NCBI GenBank assembly: GCA_029844215.1
Contig: CM056726.1
Coordinates: forward strand, 40,231,001 to 40,295,000
Direction of reading: 5' to 3'
DNA length: 64,000 nt
From: Przewalskia tangutica
Lineage: Eukaryota; Streptophyta; Magnoliopsida; Solanales; Solanaceae
The first letter of the stretch is position 1, and each line of letters begins with the position of its first letter. The position numbers and the translations under genes are program-made. Shown here in pieces: positions 47,016 through 59,450 of this stretch. The notes beneath the pieces were generated by a model. It did not search any database. It was not told the origin of the DNA and saw only the letters and a program-made list of their open reading frames with translations.

Positions 47016-50000
47016 CCTGATTGTTCCTAACCTCAGAGGCAACATGTAATATTAGGATGATCCTAACAACCTTTTAAACTTAAGATTTTAGTTATACTAT
47101 TACATTTAAATTAACAAGTACAGGCTAACTTAGCTTTTACCTAGGCACATACTTGATCATTTGGTTCAAAATATAAATAGGGATAGGGCAAGTCTTCCTC
47201 TTACTATGCTCCTAGACCAGTGGCTCATAGCAAAACAGATACATCACCATACATTTAAACTTGTCTAACTCAACACATTCTGTATCTAATATGAAACCTC
47301 TTACTTCACTTTTTTTTGCAGAGAACTCCCATTTATTCTATCATCTAAGCTGGTAATAGTATTATAATCTCCTATTAGTAGTCAGGGTTCTTTATCATCC
47401 TATGCATATTTTTAAGTTCTCTCCATAATTTTTTTTCTTGCTTCAATAGTGTGAAGATCATAGCTAGAAGTAAACTGAAACTTAATGTTGAAATACAGAA
47501 TATGCACCTTTCTACGTATGTACTGGTTTTTCTCTTCAAGTTCATCATAATCAAACACCATTAGGTTCCAAGGAATCCAAATTCTACACTTGCCATTAAA
47601 ATTTAGGATACAACTGAGCTAAGATGCACCTTTTGAAAAAAAATGATCCGAAACATTCAAGTGTCACAATTTTATTAATAAAACCACAAAGTACCTCTGA
47701 TTTCCTCGGGAAGCAAACCAATGACTCAAACAGGACATAAATGACCCTCCGAAATTATCAGAAGTGGTGGAACCTAGAAATAGACCCATATACTTAAAAG
47801 TCAAGTTTGAGTCAAACTAATCAACTCTAAATTTCTATTTTGGGGTTTTCTTCTGAAAATCTCATAAATGAACCTCGGGATCTGTGCCTCCCATCCCCGC
47901 ACATCACAAATCCAACATATAGCCTATATGAAGGGTAATTTGGTCAAATAGAGGCTTTTATCTAGAAACGACCGAATGTATCATTACATGTATACTCACC
48001 TCTTCCATTCTTAAACCCACTTACAAAACACAAAATCAAAGAGAACCTAGTCAAAACATTATATCATATATATGTATTATCATTTCTATTCCAATGTTCC
48101 CCAAATCCAAGCACTCATAACTCAGACACATAATAAATCAAATATGCAGGCTTTGGAATTTCTGAGATTAAGCTTAAACACAAATAGGTTCTTGAGACAA
48201 ACCAAGATATACCAAATTATCTCATTCACGCTACTGCAAACACACCAGTGACTAGAGAGAAGTCCAAGACAAATTGAATCTAAAGCAATGGGTTATTCAG
48301 GATACCTTTAGATGGTAGAAAATATGATATTGGCTTCTTTTTCTTCTTTCAAATTAGACAGACCTTACTAAGTTGACATTCATAGCATACATATATAGAA
48401 GATAAGGGAAGATAGAATACAAGGTTCCAATATGCAATGAATCAAATTCAAATAGGGATCAATTTAAATAAGAAACCATTCAAGGCCATTAGCTTAACTC
48501 TCACACATGCATCTGGACTAAACATGACCATATTCAAGATATTCCCACACCATACCTAAGTATTGACTTCATGATTCTAGAATGATACAAAAATGAGGCT
48601 CTAAAAATAACAAGAACGCCAAGTAGATACATATGAGTCACATAATCCCTATATCATGAACTATATTGTTATCAACAAACTATATCAAAACCACATTCAG
48701 TTTGATAGGGATAGATACAGAACACAAATAGGAAAATTAGACAAAAACAATCAAACCAAGTACAACTCTCATATCAGATATTAACCTTACTTAACAGAGA
48801 CAGATTTATACATGGCATAAGACAAGAATGGATATGCTATCAAAACAAACATAAGATTTGCCAATCTCACCTAGATGAGAAGTACACTAGAAAGATTTAG
48901 ATGGAAAATTCTAACTCAGACAAGTTATCAGGTCAAGTATCAAATCCTCAAGTTGAACAATCCTAAAGAAATAAACATATGCATGTATTGAAATTAATCT
49001 TCTATCCCTGTGTGATACTTTATTATCCTAACTGATTTAGATACAAATAGAAATGACCACATAGCTAAATAAGAAAGATAATTTAGACTCTGACATGCAG
49101 ATGTCCAATAGACCTTTGTGAACTAGCTCCTCAAGTTAGCTTACATAATTTCACATAATTCTACCATTCAAACTGTTAGCAACACATAGAATCTTGCATA
49201 ATGGTTCAGAGCTTCTTGTTTCTTTCCTAGATATGCATTTACACTAGATGGTTGGACTCCCAAATATGAAGTGGAAACATGAACATATAGATGGATGTAA
49301 GTAATCCCTTAAAATGCATTCATGACACAACCGCCCTTTAAAAAAATATATAAGAAAAGCCTAGCATCCCTCCAAGATTAAACTAGATGCAGATAGGCAT
49401 ATTGATATACATGTTTGGTATTAAACAGATAACATGACTTAAGAGTAGACCATACGGACAAGGCAAGGTCATATTAAGACATATGAAGGGTTACTTTGAT
49501 CATGCTATGACATGGAGTACTACTAAAATAACCCTATATTACTCCATACAAACAAACATGATATTTTCAAAATTCAAACCATGCAAACTCATTATTTAGC
49601 CTAAAAATGTTCCTCAAATTAAATAGATATAAACACACAGAGTTCAGGGAGGATAAGTTAAAAACTTTATCAGATATTTTTTTTGTTGAATTAAGCTCGT
49701 AGTAGGGCAAGGAATACACATACGGCAACACCTTCATGGTTCAAAATAACACACAATACTGAACTTCATAAACATACAAACCTCAGAACTTGGGTAGTCT
49801 AAACCAAATTAGTCACATGAATTATATCAGATTCAGACTAACAGAACTAGACTCAATGTGGATAGACTAGTTGACCAAGTCAACTCTCATACAGTTCTTC
49901 ATCAAATTATTTCAAACAAAGTATTTCATATTCATCAAATTCATTTAAAACTCTAAGTAATACAAGTAGTTGAATAGTGAACAAAACAAATTTTTAATTC

Positions 50001-50318
50001 CTTAGTTTAGACTTAGGTGTAATCATGATTCAAACTTGAATGAAACATGTGAAAGGTACCTTATGCACTAAATGAATCTCCTACAGCTTGTAATATGTCA
50101 TAAGTTACTCAGATTCATTTGATATCAATATTAGAGCTAGCATAACCATATTTCCTTTACAAACTAATCCTAAACAAATCATTTGTTGCCCACTGATTTA
50201 TATAAGACATTCTTAGAACCATTTAACTCTTAGGTATATCATATATGGATCGTGGGTTCATCTAAACACATATTATGAGCTATTCAATCATATTTAAGAA
50301 GGCCTTGGATATCTAAAG
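47016..50318. other. AT-rich 3.3-kb stretch, no gene seen
   Basis: Stops are frequent in all six frames and no retrotransposon, RNA or repeat signature is evident. By position it could be M2 interior or ordinary intergenic DNA. I cannot decide which. P3 begins at its right edge, where TAAAG (50314-50318) would be the target copy. Confidence 0.5.
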
Positions 50319-50455
50319 TGTTACACCCCGTAATTGCAAGACATGTTTTAAGAACGTACGTGAGAATTCCAAATGTTAAGATTAGAGACTTGTAAAAATT
50401 TATCGGAATTATGGAATTGTCGGAAAACGTAATATTGTGACGAATGGGAGGGCGA

Positions 50456-50461
50456 CACGTG
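50456..50461 (+). promoter_or_regulatory. CACGTG (G-box) upstream of LTR TATA
   Basis: The palindrome GACACGTGTC lies about 190 bases before TATATAG (50654-50660). The same box is at 6962, 17977, 44146 and 60719 in related LTRs. CACGTG is a known bZIP/bHLH binding site in plants. Its use here is inferred. Confidence 0.45.
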
Positions 50462-52196
50462 TCACCCCTTATGTTGCCTTGGACGAAAATTAGGCATGGC
50501 CAAAAGGGTCATTTGACCATTGTTAGGATGACAAAGTCTTGCAACTTGAAGAGCTTGACAATATTGACTTGGTCAATGGGGCCACAAGTCTTGATATTTA
50601 AAATAACCTCATCCAAGCCACACATTTGTGCCCATATTGACCCTCCATTGAACTATATAGTAGTACTAGTAGCAAGACTAACTTCTACACTTAGAAAAAA
50701 TTTCAAGAATTTGAAGACCACAAGAGAGAGCTCTCGGGTTCACCTTCACAAGAGAGAATTTTTGTTTGTTTGTTGTCTTTTAAGCTCCACACTTTAAACA
50801 AAGGTTCATGAGGGTATTGTAAGGGTATCTTAATAGAAAAATCCCGAAAAAAGATAGTTTTCGTGTTAGTCGCAAGGTGAAAACCTAGTTGCTTTTCTAG
50901 GTTTTGTTGGGAAGATTGATGGAAATTTATTTGTGTTATTCTAAGGGTCTCAAGTAGCGGATTGAGGTGTCAAGAAGAGGCTCTAAGTTGCTAAGGAGCG
51001 ACTTCGGATTTGAAGTTGGACTAAGACTCGTTGAGGTAATAATCTTGTCTCTTAAAGTGTTACAAGATTATATATTGTTGTTAGCCTTACATGTTTGCTA
51101 GCATGAAGTATATGTGTTGAAGTTCCATAAGTATTATGGATTGATTGTAGCCTAAAAACCGAAATGTCATATAAGCCATTTGAAGTTGGATTACAATTTG
51201 GTCGTTAATTAGAATTGTCGCATGTCACTTACTTGAAGATTATAGTAGTTATAATCGATTGCGACTTGATATCATGTTATGCTAACAACTTGGATTGAAA
51301 ATGGAAATTGGATAAGAATTGGTGTTTTTGTATTTCAATGTTGCCGAATTGGCCTAGTAGTTGTGTTAGTTTGATATCGTTTGTGGGGCGGAATTTTACA
51401 CGTCTAGTAGGCGTGTAATCCCCTATTGACTAATTTCATTGTTGGGCCTTAAATGTGGCGTGTTTGGTTATTGAATTCGGCCTTGAAAAATGTGGCAAAG
51501 TATGTAGAAACAAAGGAGGTGCTGTCCGATTTTCCGTAGAATTTAGTGGCTTTGCACTTATAATATTCTACGTTTGAAGTAAGACGTTAATAGACGTATT
51601 GTGGACATTATAGGTCGACATACTACCGGCGGGATATTGGACTTAGCAAGTGGATTAAACCGAAGAGGTATGTGAAACTTTCTTATCTCTTGAGCATGAA
51701 TAAGTTGTAAATGTATAGTACGGTAGACGTACAAGATTTTGACAATCTAGTCCATTTGATATCCTTGACTTATTTTAAGAATGTCCAAGTTGGTTGAGTT
51801 AGGGAATTAACTCACTTGTTTAAATATTAAGGATATCTTGGTTTTCAAAAGTTAAGAGACTTTAAGTATGTTGAAAGTATTGTTGATACTTGTTTTGTTG
51901 GAAAGTTTAAGTCTCTTGGTTATAAAGAAATATGTAAGTTTCTAAAGTATAAAGCTAGTATAACGGCTTTATGGGAAGTTGGTTATAATAGCTTTATGGA
52001 AAGTTAAAAAGAGTGGTTTACTCTAAGTAATTTAAGTATGTTAAATGACTTGAAATAACGAAAGGCAAATTGATTTAAAGGCATCAATTGCTTAAGGTTT
52101 TAAAAGAAAGAAGTCACTTGATTTAGAAGCCTGAAAATGTAATTTCTAAAAAGGTATTGTGACTTGTCTTAAAATGTAGTTATGACTTGATACTAC

Positions 52197-55100
52197 TGTT
52201 ATACCCCGTAGTTCTGACCCTACGTATGAGAGTGTACGAAAGCATGTAAGACTTAAAATTTCCAAGGGATAGGTTGACGGATTGTTCCGGACGGGTTTTA
52301 GTCAACTTTGAGGCGGGTTATGACCCGGTACATTGAGAGTTCCTAAGTGTTTCAAAGGCCTAGGGCGTAGTTCGTTGAGTCTAGATTCCAACGCAACCAA
52401 CCGTTCGTCGATAGGACATCAGAGTAGGAAGTTATGAGAATTACAAGTTCAGTGCGCAGTCGGACATAAATGTGTTTCGGACAAAGGCGACAGGGCCGCG
52501 GCTCCGGATGCAGGGCCGTGGCGCTGAAAGTACTGAGGGGTCGCTGAAATTTCAGCGCCGCGGCCAGGGAAGCGAATGCGGCGCGAAGATCTGAGGTCCG
52601 CAGAGTTGCAGCCTGGCCGCCGGAAGCGCCGGCGCCGAGGGATTCGCGGAAAAACTTAGGAAAAGTCAGATTTTTCTTTTAAAAGACCTTGGGAGGGTGA
52701 CAAGTGTCCCCCCCCATCTGATTTTGCATGCATTATATTGACCAAGTCTTCAATACTTGGTCATACTTCATCTCTCTCTCTCTCTCTCTTAGACAAAAGC
52801 TCTTCCTTCTCTCTTAAAAGTTCAAGCTCCTCCTTCTCTCTAAATTCCCAAGAGACATTCTAGCCTTAGGAAAAATCTGAAAAAAATAAAAGCAAGAATG
52901 AAGCTTGTGGCTAGCTGGTGAAGGTTGTTGTGGTGGTGTTCTTGGAATAGAAACTAGCAAATTGTTGGATAAATTTGGCTAAAGCTCTAAGGTAATGATT
53001 CTCCCTCTATTATTAGTTTTTAGTGTTGCATGTTAAGAAGAAAGTACTTGTGGTAGTAAATAATGCTATTAGAGTCATTGCATGCAAGAAATGTGGGTTG
53101 GGTATGAAGGATTTGGCTAAAGAGATATTATGAGCATGTTGTAGCCTAAAAACTACTTTAGAATTGTTAAGTGTAATATTATAACTTATGGGGCAGAATT
53201 TTACACACCCAAGATTAGGTGTGTAATCCCCTTTGTGTTGGTTTGGATGTTGGGCCTTAATGAGGCGTTTGAGTGTTGAAAATCGGCCTTTGAAAAAGGT
53301 GGCAAAGTGAGTAGAAACAAAGGAAATGCTGCCCAATTTTCCTTAGGAATTGGTAACTTGAATTTGGAATTTCTACATTGAAATTAGAGGTTAATCAACG
53401 CACTATGGTTATTATAGGTTGACATATTACTTGCGGTAGTTGGACTTAGCAAGTGGATTGACCAAAGAGGTATGTAGAGCTTTCCTATCTCTTGAGCATG
53501 AATAGTTGTATCTATGTAGTACGGATAATGCACAAGATTTGATAATCTACACTTGTTTTAAAGTATATGATACTTGTTTCATTTCAAAAGTATAAGTCTC
53601 TTGGATTGAGGGAAAAATGTATTTGACAAAGGGATAACGCTAATATAATGACTTTATGGGAAGTTGGTTATATTAGTTTTCTTGAAAGGTTCACAAAGAA
53701 AGGTTTACTCTAATTAAAACAAGTACGGGTAAAGGATTTGAAACTAAGAAAGGTGAATTGATTTTTAGGCATTGGTTGCCTAAGGTTTTAAAGGAAATGA
53801 AGTCACTTGATTTAGAAGCCTATTATATTTCTAAAAGGAAATGTGACTTGTCTTGAAAAGAAATCGTAACTTGATACTAGGGTGAATAGTATCTTGGAAT
53901 CTTTGTATAAAAAGAGTTTTTCTTGAAAGTTAGAAGTTCATGGTACTTGGGTTGAATTCCAGTATTTTTCTATTAAAAGACATGTTGGTGCCTTAGGTAT
54001 ACTAAAATGAGAGGATATGTTAATAATGTTAATAAGAAGTTAGGGGATTTCTTAACTTGCTTATGTTATGATAAGCCGGTAGCGCTTATGTTATGATATG
54101 ATAGGCCGGTAGCGCTTATGTTATGTATGATAGCCAGTTGTGCTAGGTGATATGTTCTTACGGGGTAGACCCCGGGTTATTCTTGTTATTTCCTTTTGAC
54201 ATACTGACACGATGGATGGTCCACGGGTATGCGTTCATTAGGATGGTTAACTACTTATTCTTGTAATTCCTGGCATACCGACACGTTGGGCCCGGGTATG
54301 CGGATTCTTGTTATTTCCTTTGGACATACTGACACGATGGATGGTCCACAGGTATGCGTCCATTAGGATGGTTTACTACTTATGCCATGGATTTGCTACC
54401 CATGATGCGAGTCGCGGCGCTTGTACTACGCGATCCGGTCCACGTGATCCACGCGGGTGAAATAGTCCCACGCGAGCGCGGCGATGGTACTCATGCGGGT
54501 CCACAGATCCATGCGGTGAAATAGTCCCATGCGGGTGAAATAGTCCCACGCGAGGCGGATGGCCTTATGCGGATCCGCAGGATCCATGCGGTGAACGATC
54601 CCAGGAGTAGGATTGCTTAATGATACTACGGGCGAGAGATCCTGTTTTGATCATGAGCCTCCTATTTTTATGCAGTATTATACTTATACTTGTTACTCTC
54701 ATTGTTAGTAAGGCACAGTGCAAAGTAAACTGATTTTCGTTTATGACTCCAGCTTATTTTGGACTTATGATATTACTACGATTTTCCGATTTACATACTT
54801 GGTACTGTTGTCGACCTCCGCCGGGCCGTTCATGCCGCAGGTCGAGATACGTAGCTTGCTGGTCCGCACTCTTAGGATCACTGTTCATTTCCTGGAAAGC
54901 TCCATCCCTCAGGAGGCTTTGTCTTTTTGGTATGATTCCCTGAGGTTATAGACTTTTGTACATTCAGGGGGTATGGCGGGGCCCTGTCCGCCACGATTGT
55001 TATTCCTGTAGGTGCGTAGTCACGTTTGTGGTTGGGCCGTAAGGATAAGTTATCGTTTCACTTTCGATTAAGTTATTTTATGGAAGCGCGCCTTTACCGC

Positions 55101-55207
55101 CGATGATGTTTACCTTATTATAAGTTAGATGTTATGTATGTTCATTGCTATTCTCTCGATGTATACCGAGTGGTACCGGTAGGTACCGCGCCCTGTCGGT
55201 CGTGACA
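52197..55207 (+). mobile_element. Solo LTR S3 (3,011 bp)
   Basis: It starts TGTTATACCCCGTAGTTC and ends GTCGGTCGTGACA, flanked by a perfect duplication ACTAC (52192-52196 and 55208-55212). The uninterrupted relative in S2 reads GATACTACGGTTATTAG (about 45875). S3 contains a strongly GC-rich block (52480-52640), a CT run and a variant hairpin TTACACACC..GGTGTGTAA (53198-53223). The right third (54400-55200) has many CAG/CTG-to-CG changes. Confidence 0.94.
52771..52790 (+). repeat. CT microsatellite
   Basis: About ten CT units lie inside solo LTR S3, near where the LTR transcript is expected to begin. Confidence 0.9.
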
Positions 55208-56405
55208 ACTACGGTTATTAGTATCTTGGAAGTTTTATATGAAAAAGAGTCTTTTTAAAAGAATAGAAGTACGTAGTACTTTGGGTTAAATTCCCGGATT
55301 TATAATGTCATGTTAGTGCCTTAAGTAAACAAAAATGAGAGTGTATATGAACAAGCTAATAAGAAGTTAGGGGATTTCTTAACTTGCTTATGTAATGTAT
55401 GATAAGCCGGTGCTTATGTTATGTATGGTAAGTCGCGGTGCTTATGTTATGTATGATAAGTCAGTGCTTTTGTTATGTATTATAAGTAGGTAGTGCTTAT
55501 GTTATGTATTATAAGACGGTAGTGATTATGTTATGTATGATGGACGGTTGAGTTTTGGTAAGATTATAAATGAGGGTAAACCCCAAGACGTTATACCACC
55601 TTCTCCGTGGTAAGAGTATAAATGGCGGTAAACCCCAAGACGTTATACCACCGTTTAGTGGATTTGCTACCCATGATGCGAGGAATACCTCATGCGAGTC
55701 CCATGGGCTTACGCGGTGAAATAGTCCCATGCGGACGGGTACAACCTATGCGAGGAATACCTCATGCGGGTCCACACGACCTATGCGGGTGAAATAGTCC
55801 CAGGAGTAGGATTGCTTAATGATAATGCGGGCGGGTGGTCCTTCTTTGATCGTGAGCTTCCTAGTTTTATGTTGTAAGTATACTCTTGATTACTCTCATT
55901 GTTAGTAAGGCACAGTAATCGTTAATTGAGTTATCATACATCTCCGCTTTATTATAGACTTATGATTTCATTACTGATTTCTGGCCACATATTTGGTACA
56001 TGTTGCCGACCTCCTTGGTGTGTTCATGCCGCAGGTAGAGTATACAGGTAGCTGATCCTCACTTTTAGGATCACTGTTCAGCTGTTGGGAATCTCCATTA
56101 CTCCGGAGGCCTATCCCTGGTATGGTTGGTTGTTGTTTATTCAGGGGTATGGCGGGGCCTTGTCCCGTCACGGTTGTTATTCTTAGAGGTCTGTAGTCAC
56201 ATTATGGATTGGGTTGTAAAGAAAAAAATGTACTGTTTTATTTGTATAGTTTACGGAAGGTGGCCTTATCGGCTAGCCTGTTGTTATTTTATGTTTAAGC
56301 ATTTTATCAGTTGTGTATGTTCCGCTGCTATTCTCTGAAGTGTACCTGAACGGGGTGCCCAGGTAGGGCACCAGTCGCGGCCCCGGGGTCAGGTCGTGAC
56401 AAAAG

Positions 56406-56417
56406 TGGTATCAGAGC
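56406..56417 (+). promoter_or_regulatory. P3 primer-binding site (initiator Met-tRNA)
   Basis: Intact TGGTATCAGAGC, five bases after the LTR end. It is the best copy in the window for judging the altered sites in P2 and M3. Confidence 0.93.
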
Positions 56418-56463
56418 AGTTATTCCTCGGAAAGTGTCTACAGACCGTGTCTAGTAGAGCCTT

Positions 56464-56497
56464 GATTATCGGTGTGTTGTGCACCACATCTATAATC
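56464..56497 (+). promoter_or_regulatory. P3 leader hairpin with GTGCAC loop (DIS-like)
   Basis: Stem GATTATCGGTGTG, loop TTGTGCAC and stem CACATCTATAATC, with one mismatch and one G-U pair. It lies 46 bases after the PBS, the same spacing as in M1. The G-U substitution keeps the stem, which is mild evidence for selection on structure. Confidence 0.6.
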
Positions 56498-56594
56498 AGG
56501 AGGCTGCAGGACATTTAGGATTGGTTTCCATTCTTCTCACTCTAAGATCGTGCGATAGAGCTGTATAGTTAGGGTCGTCTCTCCCTAACTAGTT

Positions 56595-57660
56595 ATGTTG
56601 TTTGCAGCTACGAGAAAGGCAGCAGTGACCCAGGAAAAATTATGTGGATTGCGTATCCAGGTTGGTAATGTTGGTAGTATAGTTGGTATTGTGACATACA
56701 ACTATACAGATTTATGTATGACGGTCGGACGCGTGTTGCCTACAATGGTTTTAGGTTACCAGGATTTGGTAAGGACTAAATAAATACCGGGAAGGTATGA
56801 ACAGTTAAGGAACTCTCATCAAGGTTTTACGTGCTAATTTGAGATAGTTAGGTGATGATGAGTTGTGTGAGAATGTAATGGACCCTTAAGAGGTTATAAT
56901 AAAGAGACTTAATGAAAGACTATGTTAATAGATTGAGCTACGTAGTAGGATTTCGAGAATGGTACGGGTGAGATCCGTATGGAGTAAGTATGGTTGTTGT
57001 GGTCAAGACAACACGATTATGGTATTACGATAAGTTTTTGTACCCGTTTACGGGGGGACTGATAAGGTAGGCATGGATCATGGAAATTGCGAGCTTAATA
57101 ATGTGATAACCACCGAGACCTTAGGTATATAAGGCCTTCTCGGGTAGTAAAAGGTTAAGACAGACCAAGGATAAGAGTTAAGTGTGACGTCGAGTCGAGT
57201 TGAGGACCTATTAAGGGTCGCCCCATAGCCTGAAATGGAATGGGATCAGTTGATAGTAGTCCCGCTACGTGACAGGGTCACGAGGGTGCAAGGCCCAAGT
57301 CTAGTTAATCATTTTACGGGTTCGTGGATGCCTTCCACCGGAACCAGGTTGTGAGAGCCGGAAATGGCCTTAAGTTGTTTAGAATTGTAACTCCAAAGAT
57401 TGGAGGCCCGAATCAGTATGAAGGCTATGTACGTACACTAGAATAAGTTGGAAGTACGGGAAGAGTACGACCAGTAAGAAAGAGAGCAACCAAGTGTAAA
57501 GAAATGGAGCCTGAATCCATAAGGACCTTTCGAGGTGACTACACCCGTGAGTGTTGGGTGGTAGCTGAGCGGTTAGATAATAATTACCGGTAACGATACA
57601 ATCGTTGGACCCTAGCAGACCTAGCAGAGCTGTTATGACAGACATCGAGGTCATTATGAG
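56595..57660 (+). pseudogene. P3 gag region (heavily decayed)
   Basis: A 62-codon ORF (56595-56783) starts where gag should begin, with MLFAATRKAAVTQEKL. The rest, up to the protease linker at 57665, has stops in every frame and I cannot place capsid or zinc-knuckle motifs. The call rests on position between leader and protease. Confidence 0.4.
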
Positions 57661-58100
57661 TACGGGCTAGTTGGCCTCTTGTTATGCCAACGTGGACTAC
57701 AGAGAGAGATTGATTCGGTACCAGTTTCCCGGTAAACCGGTTATCGAGTGAAAAGGAAGAAAAGTGGTGGTAACCAGTGAATTATCCTTCCTTCTTTGAC
57801 ATTGTTGATTTTAATAAGTCTGTGTGACTTGTTCAGTGGAGGTAAATTAATGCAGAAAGTAAGAAATACTCGAATTTGAAGGAGTTTATGCTAAGTGCCC
57901 TTGGATGTACTTGGAGTTGGTTTGGTGTGGCGGTCAGGGCCACGACCTTCCGGATAAGTTCAGGATAGCGCGCAAGCAAGAATAAGATAAGTACGAGTGT
58001 GGTCATGAAAATGTAAGACATCGTTGGTAGATTTTGAAAATCTATACGATTAAGGTGGCGCTTGATGATTAAGCTTTCGATAGGGAGATAAGTTCTCTCC
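57661..58100 (+). pseudogene. P3 protease-RT linker (decayed)
   Basis: Between 57665 and 57755 the frame reads WLASCYANVDYRERLIRYQF then PGKPVIE, the conserved region after the protease of Tekay-type pol. The protease active site itself is not identifiable. Downstream sequence up to 58100 is unplaced. Confidence 0.6.
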
Positions 58101-59450
58101 CCCACGTAAAAGGACAGTTTTGCGTATTATGGGGTTATGTGTACTCATGTTGTTAGACGAAGGATAGGAGACTGGTAAGGTCTTCGGTATCGTCACGCCA
58201 TAGGTTACAGTTGTGGATAACCGTGGGAAAAGTGTTGTGTTGGGGTAATTAAGAACGATGTACGAATTGGTCGAGGAAGTATCGTAAAGATATAAATGCA
58301 GGTTGTACGCTTGTATGAAACTGTACGATTATGAATCAAGATAGAAATACTTTTGCTAATAATGAACATAAGGTAAGGTTATGACCAGAATGATAAAAGA
58401 GAATACAACTATGGTTATGTAAGTTGCACGAGATATGTTTACCCCAGACTAGTGTAAAGACCATTAGTAAATAATGGGCAGTAAGAACACCTCGAGGGAA
58501 GGTGGTAGCATCTATACTGACGAGAAAGATAGTAAGGAAATACGGAGGGGTAAGGGACCCCAGGATAACTTGAAATGAATTATAAAGGAAAGACGAGTAG
58601 ACACTCGAACGATAAGAAATTTTGACAAGTCATTGGATTATGTAATACCATGAATTGAGGTTGAACACCTGGATATAAGCTCTACGAGCTGGGAGGAAAT
58701 AATCGGGTTACTACTTGACGAGATCAAGGAAATCTCCCCCCTAAATTGTGATTGACAGGAAGTCTTAGACATGGGGCAAGAAAAGGAATCAAATCTAAGT
58801 TAGTGACCAAGTTTGGTTGCAACAGAGAAAAGGAAACAGGAACCATATTTGAGATTAAGGACACCCGAATATTTCGCAAGAATGTGAAAGGTTTCCAGTT
58901 ATTGGAAGATAAGTTGACTCGACTACAGTTCTAACTCCTCCTGAAAGACTAGAGGGTTAGGTTATTATGTTAACACGTTGGGTGTTGGGCTAGGTTGTGT
59001 GCTGACGCAACCCGATAAGGATAGAGCCTATGTTTTCCCGGTAGTTAGGGAAACAGGAAAGGAAATTACGCCACTCACGATTTAGAGCTGGCGGCAGTTA
59101 AATCATGCCTTGAAGATTTGGGGGCATGACGTATATATAGACTTCATGTGGATATTTGTGCAGACCACAAAAGCCTCCGGTATATCTGCAGACTGAGGCA
59201 GTAGAATTTGCGACAGTGAGGGTGGTTAGAGTTACTCAAGGATTGTGATATTGATATCCTATACCATCCGGGGAAAGCCAAGACGATTCTGTATACTCTT
59301 TGTCGTGGATCTAAGGGTAGTCCGCGATGGGCAGCCGATAGGCGGGACGTGGTCCGTAAGATTCATCACCAAGCCAAGGGTTCGATTATTTGTTTCAAGG
59401 TTAATGAAGTTTAGATCCGAGAGGTTGCCAGTCTTCCGCCGTTGAGGAGG
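58101..59450 (+). pseudogene. P3 RT remnant and RNase H (decayed)
   Basis: RT palm motifs are not recognisable in 58100-58830, and no xDD motif is seen. From about 58880 the thumb/RNase H blocks appear: GFQLLEDKLT, then GVGLGCVLTQPDK (about 58980-59020), HVDICADHKSLRYI (59145-59190) and LLKDCDIDILYHPGKA (59233-59280). Stops interrupt the frame. Confidence 0.7.

Larger units (their letters stand above)
50319..56401 (+). repeat. P3 5' LTR, interrupted by solo LTR S3
   Basis: It starts TGTTACACCCCGTAATTGC and ends GGTCAGGTCGTGACA directly before the PBS spacer. Net length is about 3,067 bp, close to S2 and S3. It contains CACGTG (50456-50461), TATATAG (50654-50660), the TTACACG..CGTGTAA hairpin (51394-51416) and the GAGGAATACCTC zone (55675-55800). 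Confidence 0.92.

Noticed and set aside
47016..50318. Host gene in the 3.3-kb AT-rich gap
   Set aside because: Stops are dense in all frames and I find no convincing exon or RNA signature.
50444..50797. 117-codon ORF repeated at 60735-60968
   Set aside because: It is in the LTR promoter region, and the second copy exists only because the LTR is duplicated. The frame is interrupted between copies and has no known domain.
51394..51416. tRNA-like stem
   Set aside because: The TTACACG hairpin is a lone stem-loop without cloverleaf arms or CCA-adjacent features.
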